In this document: one piece after another, positions 49,301-61,300 of the stretch | Numbering within the stretch: position 1 is the first letter of the stretch | Layout of the letters: each line of letters begins with the position of its first letter | NCBI GenBank assembly: GCA_023634235.1 | Contig: JAMKCF010000008.1 | Span: forward strand, 8,884,176 to 8,948,175 | Length of the DNA: 64,000 nt | Reading direction: 5' to 3' | From: Pisaster brevispinus | Lineage: Eukaryota > Echinodermata > Asteroidea > Forcipulatida > Asteriidae | Program-made: the position numbers and the translations under genes | The notes under the pieces: model-generated | Database searches by the model: none | What the model saw: only the letters and a program-made list of their open reading frames with translations | What the model was told of the DNA's origin: nothing

Positions 49301-52300
49301 TGATTCCCCCTTTTTCAAAAAATTTGACATGATGAAAGTAGCCTTAACAACCAAGTGTACCCACAGTTGGCAGAAATCTGTTATCACAGCAGACTTCTTT
49401 AAATAACAACATCATAGCAGCACAACCACAGTTGCTAAAGACTTTATGCATAAAAAAATGACACATGGATTTGGCCGCCTTTACAATTGCTCATTGGACC
49501 ATCCTGCATGCTGCATGTACATACATGTAGCTGTGCGTGTCCATTGTTTCATGATCTATCTACCTCTATCATGGCAGCAGGATGACATCAATGTATAAGG
49601 TCTATTACTACAGTTATTACATATAAATAAACCACAATTGGAAGGTCTGAGAAAATCTGTAAACAAGAATGCTTGCTGTGGCAATAAATTAGTGAAGTAA
49701 ACCACTATTCTTGAAGACAAGTGTTCTGGTATATCTTTTAAAGGTATAGTACGGCAGGTAGATGATGGAATTGTGCCTTTGCCGATATGAACAATATGAC
49801 ATTTTGCACGTAATCAGAGTATGGCATGAGAAAGAATTTGGCGTAGCCAAAGCAGATTTGTCCTTTGAAAAAAAATTGGGTTAAATAACAAGCAATGGCA
49901 GCCATTTGGACAATTTTGAAAAGTGCTTGTCATACTAACTACATTTGTTTCAAAACTGCAATGGCCATGTAGCCAAATATCATTCTTATGAAACTCTCAC
50001 TGCGTGCCAAATACCATGCTTGTATCATCAATGGCTAAACCTCCAAATATTTCCCCCATCTTCCCCAATGGCAAGTCAATCAAAAAGTTCACTGATTATA
50101 AGTTTCAAACCAGAACCAATCCTCCTGAGGCATATTTCCATCTGTAATACTGTCAAAGTAAAAAAAAATTAAAATGGAGAAAGCCAAATCCCTCTTTGTC
50201 ACCTAATTGTAGCAAGCAAAATATTGCGTGCACAAAACCCCTAGCATAATCCATTGTTTGCCACTACAAAACGAGAATGTTGATGAAATCTTTCACAGAT
50301 TGACCGTACGGTGTGTTTATTGAAAGCTAGAAGGTGGGAATTTAATCTTCCACAATCCATAAATATTCCCTTTAACTCTGACACTTTTCCATCAGCCAAA
50401 GCAAGATAAAGACAGTAAAATGTCTATTAGCAACAGCATCGTGAGCATTACACAATATTCAATGTGAAGGACGCCTGTCACCAAACCTGACCTTTCACTT
50501 AAGGATTAGTAAATCCCCTTAACCCATGGCAAATTTGCGCTTTTGATGTCTCATCACGCCACGTCGAGAAATTCAGGGACAGCGCTTGGAAACAGGCATT
50601 GTTTCATTGATGCCATTCCCGCCCATCTGCAGCGTTAAGTAAATTGGCTTAGAATTGGATTAAAATCATTCCACGGTACCCCCACACTGGTAACAAGGCT
50701 CGCTTTCCACTCTCATCACAGGAAATCGGAGAAGGATCAAGACTCCAGCATGACAGGAAAGACTTGAGTTTGTAACAAGGATACTCTTCACATAACTCTC
50801 ATACCTCGAGAGAGATTCCCGCCGCCTCCGCGAACAAAAGACTCTCTGATTTTGAGGTTTTCATGAACTTGACCAGAGATGAAACTTGGTTCGGGGAATT
50901 TCCCCTGGGAGGTTGAGGTCTTATTGAGCGTGGGTGGTGCAGGGGCAAGCTTTTGACACAAGCTGAAAGAATCGTCTGCCAAGTTGTATAATATATGAAC
51001 CACATCAGATAATTAGTTGTGAGCCTAGGCTTTAGCAGAGACTAGCATAAATTTGACAAACGGCTTCCCAACTGTAACGTTGCAAACGACTTCTCTACAC
51101 ATCATCCACTCAAGGAATAGTCCAACATTGGGTTTTAAAAACACAAAATTTTGTTCTAATCCTCTAGTTTTTAAGAAACATATATTTATATCAAAATATA
51201 TATTTTGGAGGAGTAAATTCATTCCCATTTTCTAGCTTTCAATGAAACACACTTTACAAGCAACCACTAAAAAATTCTTCAGATTAGGCTGTCATACTGT
51301 CAAAAAAAAAACCAGAAAGAAAGCAATGAATTTTGTGAGTGTTCAAACTTGCTTCTTCAGATAATATAAAAAGTGGGTGTTGATGAACAATTTTATTGCA
51401 CACATTTCTCAAGCCATTTGGTACTTGTACCAATTTATTCAAAATAAATTTTAGACTCATTTATTTCTTTTTTCCATTCTCACCAGTTTCTTCCAGCTTC
51501 TTCAGCATACCTGAAATCAAACTTTTCAAATAACACCGTCTTTAATAACTTCATCTTGGCCAAATATGTTTTTCAAAAACTTACTGCATCTCTTCTTTAA
51601 TGCAGAGCCACATCGATAGGCATTTATATGCATGGCTTTCCAATTAACCTCCCACATCACTATAAACTATATCTGTCACATGAGCCAATCAGGTGAGGAC
51701 CAGCCTATTAAGTCAAATTGGCTTTGGGAAAGCCGCAAATCTGGCCAAATATGCGTACAACTTTAATGATCACATGATTTGTTCCTAAGTGTACTGGAAA
51801 AGTTCACTATATAATAAATCAAGAAGTTCTCGGCGCGACGTGTTTGGAAGTAGTTTAACAGGTCAGCCACAGGATGGAGACGGACAACTAAATTGGATTT
51901 AAATTTAAATGAGAATAGATTTCACAACCTGTTGGCAAGTCAAGATGTCACGTGTATGTACACATAGACTTTCTTTTTGCCCGATAGCAGCAGAGATTTG
52001 AAGGTAGTTTAACCACTTCATGACGGTATTAAACATCTGTACTGTGCTTTTGCGCAGTACTTTTTATCAGAAAATTGTTGAGACCTTCTTAAATCATATT
52101 TTATTTCTGTATATTTTTTTGTTGTTGAGAATATCACAATTATCACAATGAAACCCTGACTAGATGAAGTAAAGACAACAAAGATCATAAAATGAACCAG
52201 GATTTTTGTTGTCTTTCCAGAATTTATAAAAGGTCTTACGTGAAAATGCCCAAACCTTGGCCATAAACCACGGTCGATAATTGGCCATGGTATACTGGAA

Positions 52301-55300
52301 TTATAGGGACTGACCTCCCATATGCTGAATACAATGAAAACCAATGGCGGCAGCCTATCAATCTTTCTCTCGTAATCCTCATTTGTACAACAAAAGGACC
52401 AAGGTCTGGGTTCAGAATTACTCAATAACCAGCCCCCCCCCAAAAAAAGGAAGATTTTGAGCATGAATTCCAGTATCCTTTGTCCCTCTTGCCACACAAT
52501 GGATTGTCTGGGTTCGTGTATACATAGAGCAAGGCTAGTCAGCAGGTCAACTGACTACAACCAACTGACCGTCAACTGACTGCTACTGATTGAGACCGGT
52601 GGTATTCTCATTGGCAGTAGAGGGTTCCAATGTGGGTAAAAGTATATCATAATTGGGATACTGATTCAGGACCATTGGTATCTTTATTGGGAGAAGATCA
52701 GGGTACAAAAGTATACCCATATCAAGATAATCTGAACAACTCTTCATGATATTCCATATTACTAAAATAAATGATGAACCATATGACAACAACTGAAGAC
52801 GACTAGAGCAAGCAAGTCGAAATGTTAAAAACAAACCAACTGGGTCTTCTTAAAGCAAAACACTCCCTCCAAAAGAGGTTTTTTCACATAGTTGTACCCT
52901 CAAGAATTACAAAAGTATATACTGATCGTTTTTCAAATGAAAAAATTCAAAAGAGATAAAAGACTAAAACACTGCAAACAATGACATACAAAAAAACCAC
53001 AGCCCTTCATAATGGAAGCAAAAATCAACGTATATTATTACCTAACTTGGTAGGTTTTAAGTTACACAGGATATCTACACCCTTGCCTTGGCTACAGGAA
53101 GTTTAGTTCATTTCTTGTCACACACACCCATGTCAAACTTCTGTAGATACCTCCATTTTGAGAGGAATTGTGATATCAATCATGGGCCTCTAAATTTGAT
53201 CTCAGCAGTGGTGATCTTAATGAAAAAATTTGGGTTGTGCACCTAATGTTGTCATTCCAATAAGCGATCAAAATGAGCCTCAACAATATGGCTATGCTCC
53301 ACACATTCTCCCTGCCACATCAGAGTGTCCACATCACTGGATATATCCATCTCACATTTCACTTACAATTAAAATCTTGATACTTCAGGAAGAATATTAT
53401 ATTTCCTCCGATGTCAGGAACACACAGATGGCGATTAAAGGGATTCATGGGGAACTCTTGGAGATACGGGAAGAACAACACTTGACTAGTCTTCAGAGCA
53501 GGTAATTATAGCAGATCTGTCTGGTTCGTTATGGGTGAAGTGCATGGATGAGCACAGCAGCCAAGCCTGTCAAACATTTCCCAGAAGCTGCTAATGCACT
53601 GAATGGTTATAAAAGACTGTCATCTAAACAGACTCTCCTAGTGACAGAGGCAAAGGACCAAGAAGAAGGAGACAGCCTAGTTTGAAAACATGAAGCAGGG
53701 CTCGAAATTAACACTGGACTGCAGGCCCGAGGCCAGTGATTGTAGCCTCAGGCCAGGAAACTCAGGACTGGACAGGTCCGGGGGTCTTGAGTTTTTCAAT
53801 GACTAACAGTACCTCACTGTGTAATAATATCTTTAAATATCTTTCAATTGTGTTGAGTATTGAAGCATACTTAATACCATGAGACAAAATTAATGAGATA
53901 TTTTCTTAGTGATTGTTCAAATAAAAATAGTTTATAAATGAGTACATTTAAAAACGGTGTAGAAAGTTCTTTCTCATTCATTCTGGTCTTGTAAATTAAA
54001 TGCTGGTCCAGTAAATATTGTAACCTACAAGCCCTGTGGTATTGTGGATTTTTTTTCCTAAATTAGAGCCCTGCATGAAGGAATGGAATGGTTTAATTCA
54101 TCTTAGCTATTTGGTAAGATTAATTTTACATCACATGGGTACTGCAAAATGCACACACAAGGTTGGCTTTCGTTTCTTTGTAGTGTCTTAACCAAAAATC
54201 ACTTATTTTATTTCTTATGACAAGAACAGATAATAGCACTCCACACTAATGCTAAAACATACTGAAACTCACTAGCCGGATCTCAGACAACAGGTCAAGT
54301 TTCACTAACGTATGAGCGCGTACATGTCAAAGTTTTATATTTGCTCAAGTGTACTGACTGTACTACTGCGATCTGATGCATCAATGCAGCGGTCATGTGT
54401 GAGCTAGGTGGTGGAATGTTTCTCTGATATTTTTGAGAAAAAATGACATCATTCGTGCGGAGTGCTATTCTGACAAGACCTTGGTCTAGAGCTTGATTTT
54501 GTGAAGTGAGTCTGGCTTACAGATGATCAGGTCAAAGGTCTGTGATTACACAGAACTGACAAATCCTGACAAAAGGGTAGCAGGAGGAATATAACTAGTG
54601 AGTTTACAGTGTCTTTTAGAGGATTTACAGACTCTCCTCAATTGTTTAACATGAGGTCAGGGCCGAATTTCATAGAGCTACTTAACAGCCCATTTTGTGC
54701 TTACTGTGAGAGTTTCCATTTCATAGCGCTGCTAACCAGAAGCATGGGCATGCCAACGTTCTGGTTTTTATTGTAAGCAAATGAATGGCATAACAATGCA
54801 AATTCAGCGTGAGCACCCAAGCAAGCCACCTATTTTTCTTGCTAACCCGTGAAATGCACTTACGCTTAAGCAATTTTTCCTGCACGAAAATTTGCTTAGC
54901 ATTAAGCAGTGCTATGAAAATGATTCCTGGACACAATTACAGAGCCCTGTCTTTCAAGCTCACATCGTCTCTTAAGGCAAAGAGAAAACTATGAATAATA
55001 AAATTCCTGAATTCCTGAAAAAACACTTGTCAATGCGGTAGAGGACAACCATAATAGCTGCCTACCGGGAAGCAAGTTATTGTTCTTACTTTAGCAAAAG
55101 CGTATTTCATAAACGATCAAGAAGATTTGACAGCACGTGGATTTGCATTATTGCATCACTCATCTGATGCTAGTGTGGCTTCAACTTTGCTTATGGTTAG
55201 CAGAGTTCATGAAATAGAAATCCTGCTAATGGCTGCTTCATAAGCAGAAAATGTCTGCTTACAGGCATTATGAAATTGGCCCTGATTGTTATTACACAAT

Positions 55301-58300
55301 GATCACTACATGAATACCTACTCTTCAAGTCTTAACTACCAACGTGTGAGAAGTAAAGCTAACTATGTTGTATTGTTTAGCAAGAACTTCAGGAAAGTGT
55401 GTTTATATTCAACAGTTTAGTTGGTAATTTGGGAACAGAAACTGTGCTGAAACTAATCAAAGGATACCTCCAACTTTTTATAAAGGATTGGACCTAACAG
55501 AAAACTTGTTCTACAGCAGTAAAGCTTGCACTGAAAATTAAGATACATAAAGTCCAAAATGGTTTTGGGCACATGTCATATCCACACCCAACTTATCTGA
55601 AAAATGGTGTTTGATTGAAAATAATAACTCGACAGTTACAAGATCAACACTCCAATCTTTAGCCCTCAGTCCAGTCTAAATCTCAGCCCCAGGTCCTCAT
55701 CAAATTCAAATCATTAAAATCAAATTTCAGAACATCCTGAAGTACAGGATAAAGATATCCCAAGAAAATTGGCGTTGCATCAAAACAAATCACCTCAAAC
55801 CTATTTGTATTTTTAACTGGTTACCCTGACATTTAAAAAGTTCATCTGTCATTACTGATCCCAACGTATTTTGAGGAACGATGTACCTTCCATCAATTGC
55901 ACCCTCAACTTGAAGTGGACATCTCATCTGAGATTTTGAGGAGCGGGTGGAATTGACTGAAATATGAGGACTGACACACGAGACCAGAGGGTGTAATATC
56001 AGCTAGTCCACAGCTGACACGGGGGATATCCAATCATGATATTGTTTAGATTGCAATTAATTTCCAGGGATTGGAACCCATGCTGAATGTCAGGGTGTCC
56101 ATGGACGCTTGTTGCAATGTGAAGGACGTGATATTTGATAGTCTTTCATTTCAGCAGGGTTTTTCTTTTCTTTCTTTTTTGAGGGGGGGGGGGTTACAGA
56201 TTCTACTTTGATTTGCTTACTTCGACAAAAAGAATTAATCCGATTCTGGAAAAAGTTCTTAAATTGCTAAGGTAATAATTTCATTATACAATTTCAAAAG
56301 AAAAGGGTATTACATTTTCTGTAACATACAGGCATGTTTCAGCGGATCGCCCAATTTCCTCTTTTCCTTTTCTCCTTTAGTGCCATAGAAAAGAAAAAAA
56401 ACCTTGTACAATGTAAGTTGCTAACACTCTTGCTTAAAAAAGGAACCCTTTTGAGGTTGTTACAGATTCCCCTTACTGACACATGTTCAGACCCAAGTAA
56501 TTTTGTTTTTGCACCAAACAAAAAGTGAAAAACTTTATTCAAGTGTTTCTCAGTTTTCTATGGTACTAAAAAGAAAGGAGGGAATGAAATCATGTGATCC
56601 GCTGAATTATGCTTGTATGCTACAGAACAAGTCAATGTAAGTGAAGCACAGCTTCCACATGACACCCAAACACAACGTTTTTTCAATTCAGCCTTTAACT
56701 TCTCAATAAGTTTTACTGCTGATGCAATACCTTCCCATTTGGAAAATTGGAAAAGGTTTGTAGAAAGCCCAATTTCAAAAATATTAAAATCTCACAAAGA
56801 CTCAATACTGGGTGTGATTGACTGAGTCTTTTAACCTATTCCCATACAAGCCTCTAGGCTTCCAAAATAAACATCCAACATTTCTCCTTCAAAATGAAAA
56901 GAAGACTGGAACGCAATACAAACTCTTCAGCATGAGAGAGTGTTCAGTTGGTAGCACAGATCAGTAAGTGAAATGTTTCCACTTGAAAAGTCCTCCTTTT
57001 CAAGAAAGAGATTAAATGTAACATATTGGAAAGATGCCTGAGGGGCATCTTGTAAACGCATACACAACGTAGCTGCTATAACTTGAATCATAGATTGGTT
57101 GTTTTTCTTGAGGAGCAGATAATTGGACTTAAAGAGAGGCAACAAGGTCAAATTCAGTTTTGTGATTCACTCATTTTCCAACAGATAGAGTCCTTATGGA
57201 AATGGGGGCAAAAATTTGGTCTCTAACCTTACGTTAAAATGGTGTAAAATACCCACTGGGTATAATAACCTTTCAAAGCATTTTTTGTCAAAATAAAAAA
57301 ATGTCCAATGACATCACATTTAAACTATATGGTCTGTACATTTTGTACAGAGAATTTTGATGATACTCAATCAAAACTGCATTTAATTTGACCTTTCCAC
57401 TGGCGCAAAAAAAAATCCTCTTGGAAATGAATAGACCCATTTGTTTTTGATGTCCAATAACGTCATGTTTCATTCACTCTGAAAGAGTACAAAATAAATG
57501 ACAATTTACACCATTTTAATGTGAGGTTAAGAGATTTGTGGCAATCGAATGTCTGATTTCCAAGGTATCAAATAGAAACATTAACCAGGTGATTTAATAC
57601 ACAACGATAGTCGTGCAGAGACTGTTTTCATTTTGGGGGTTCAAACTTGGGGAGGGGATGTTTGCCATCCACTCCCAATTCGCTGCTGTAGTGATATTAC
57701 GTCATCCCCGGGTCAGCAAATTGCAACCATAGCAACTGGTTCAATCCGTCCAATACACACAAACAGCGACGAACCATGGCTGTAATCTCAATGTACGCAG
57801 TACTGCTATACTTTCCATGTTTCCAAGAATCCTGAGTTTTGTAATCTGCATCTTTATCCTTCGGGAACCGAAAATAACTGCACTTATGAATTTCACTGGT
57901 ATGATGACAACCTGCTGCACAGCACTTTATCACATTTTTACCGTTATTTTTGCCGGATTTTTATACTATCACAGTGCTAAAAAGTGCAAGTTTGTGCTTT
58001 GTGTTGAGTATCTGATTGAATGCTTTGTTATGGAAGTGACGTGAACCAGTGACCAGGAAGTGAGCGTGACCTCGGGAGAAAAAGACGTCGGACTCCCGAC
58101 GGCAAATACCGCCACCACTGCGTATAAGCCAGGGCCGACATATGGCATCATTACAGTTGGAGAAGCAATATCCAACAGTTAGTTGCATATTTCCAAGTGA
58201 AGATGATAGAGTGGTCCAGAATGTGCAAGACAGTACATCCATTCCCAGATTCCTCATTGTGGATGTCATAAACCCATTATAAGAAATGAAATATTGGGCA

Positions 58301-61300
58301 ATAAATACAAGATACAGTTTTTTTTCCACTGAGTATGCCCCTGGTGCTAAAAAGCAGCAGAATGCATCACCAGAGGTAATTTGTCATACATGTATGTGTG
58401 CTACTCTGTCTGTGAGCTTTAAAGGCAACATATAAAGGCAACTTATTCCAGCATTACAAAAATTGACAAGTTGAAAATTACAACTTATTGAATAAAGCTA
58501 TTCCATGGTAACAAGTGCTACAAAAATTTTAAACTGTTAACAAAAGGTGTGACTGCTGATCGGCAAAAAGTTGCAAAACTATTGTAGTTAATTGCCTTAA
58601 ATCAGTTATTTTCTATTTTAAAAAATATTTAAAAACCAGCTCCATGAAAGAAATGCATTTAGTTATAGTGTAAAAGGAAATGTCAACCTGTAGTCACACT
58701 TTATCAAGTCCCAATGTAATCCACTGCACGACTGTATCATATTTATTTTCTTTATTGTCAAAAAAAAACAGGGGAAAATGCATTCAAGTGCATGTAGACG
58801 TGCTCTTCGTTTAGAGAAGAGTGGGCGTGTGATAAATTCCAGATGAACTGTACCTGTCCCAAATAATTGGAGGATGTTGTATACTAACAACATCGTGACT
58901 TTTGCCATGTATACTATGTGCTTCCCAAGTGTATCAAATGTGCTTCCCGAGTTCTTTTGGGAAAAAACTTCTCAAGTGACATATTCTCGAGTGACATTTT
59001 GTAAATGAGACTAGAACCAAAGCCCTTCTGCCCATTTAGAAACGATGTCTTGAACTTTGATTCAAGTGCATTAAATGGCTTACTTCATAGCAGCTAAATG
59101 TATCACGCTGATCCTCTACACAAAGCTTTACAACTATACACTGGTCAGCGAAGAGGCAACATATTGACATTAAATTATTACATCTTCACATAAAAGTATA
59201 ACTTTCCTTTGACTAGAAGTTATAATCAGTGTGTCCTCCCCAACCATCAGAACAATGACACTTAAAAAACTTTGAAATGGTGACATTCGCACCTTTTAGT
59301 AACCCCTGGAGTTATAGATTTCAAGCAGCTTCTAGGAACAGTATCCTCAGCACTATAGAGCACAATTTCTTTTTAATCTGAAGAATCTAACAGCTTCTCT
59401 CTTTTTTTTTACCTGGCAGACATTTAAAAAAAGTCTGAAATTTCTCATCCCTGGATGTGTTTCAAATTTAATTACCTCTTGCAACTATTATACAGACACC
59501 AAGGTAACTGAAGAAAAAAAGGACATAAGTAAAGGAACAAACCAAAGTAAAACTCGCAAACACAAAAATACAAAAAAACTGTTTATGGTTCTGTGCCCAT
59601 TGAGGTGCTTATTTTGGTCAGTCATACTGAAATAAAACCAGTTGTAAAAGCTTTGAACTTTGTTTGGGGGAGGGGGGGGGGGGGGGGCAGTTTTCTTATG
59701 CCTGGTAAGTATAACAAACATCCAGCAATATTTCCAAGGGTAACTGGCACTCAACAATTAAAATTAAGGTTTCCGATAGAAAATTTGATACTTTTTCCTT
59801 TAATTTTGAGATGATGTATCATACCTTTAACACAATTCATCACATGACGCTAAATTGCCTGGAGTCAGAAAGGCAATGTATCACAAATTGCCTGCATGGT
59901 CAAGTGATTCTTATTAATGCAACGATCAGATCACATCAGTATCATTGTCATCCTACATAGCGCATTACCGACCATGGATGAATGATTCTCATGCTCACAA
60001 AATCCCTCGCTCTTCCTTTTCTGATTTGGAACATATTAGTCGGTGTAAATGGCAAAACACGTTTGGGGCAATATTATAAATGAGTATCTCTACACGTGTA
60101 GCTAACACTGATGATAAAAAAAAGTGACATACTGTGTGGCCCAAAGCAATGCTTGGGGCAAAATATTTCATCAAAATCATTCTCTCTAGAATTATGAGAG
60201 CCTTTTAGCTTGTACTTTTATTAACGACCCCTTCTTTTCTTGTCAATATTGTGAAGGAATCTGGTGAGAAAATACATTGGCATCATCCTGAATGGACTTT
60301 CTGCCTGCACCGTTAAAATTCCTCTTTAAAATGACCTTTTCACCCAAAAAGTTTTCTGTACCTGAAGTTGATTTTGAACAAAAGTTATGGTTTCCCAATC
60401 GTTAATCTACACAGTCTATCAACATGGAGAAGTTTAGGATTTATGTTACTTTAAACTCTGAAAGTGTCTTTGAAAAAATTATGCACAGCTTTAATTTTTA
60501 GAGCCATTAATTTTTTAGTAGGGGAAAAAATTGTCTAAGCGAGGATAGAAAATCCTACGGGGGGAAAATGTTTCTCTAGAAGATTCTGTCCACAGCTTGG
60601 AATGCTGTGAGGGGGCTGTATTTCCTCCTACACTGCGCACTGCTGTTTGACACAATAAGCCCACATAAGAGTAAGGGACTGTAAATATCAAACATAGGGT
60701 GGCCACGGTTAAGAAAAGATTTTCTTCATATTTTCATATTTGATGGACCTTTGCCCCAAATCAACAAATAAAGGACCCACCTATCCATAACGTTTAACAA
60801 AAATATTTTCCTACATCTTATTTAACGGTATTGCGGCCTTGAAAATAGGCAAATTTCACTATTTCAAAATCGAAAAAAATGTAAAACTAGCATACAATCT
60901 TGGGAATGTTTTTCCACATTTGTTAGTTTGGGGCAAAGGTCCTTAAAATATAACAGCATGAACGAAATCCATTTTTTGGCCGTGGCCACAATTTTCAAAA
61001 AATCTTTGATGTTTACAGTCCCTTACTGTGGTGGGTACTTTATTTATGAAAGACAATATTGACAATTGAATTGAGAGCTAATATTGTTTGTAACATTACA
61101 CTATAGTTGTTAGCTGTTTGAACACACATCGGCATACAGTAAAACCAAAATAATATTCTTTATCCCCGATGCAATCATTACATCCATTTCAATGGAACTT
61201 ATGTTCAACAACACACAATAGCCAATTTCGTATACAAAAACATTACAGCACTGTACGAAAAAATAATGGCCCTTATACATTGATGTCATCCCTCAACCAT

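Noticed and set aside
53230..53505. 91-codon plus-strand frame in a cyclase intron
   Set aside because: Mixed composition but no domain, no splice context and no supporting neighbour; it is probably chance.
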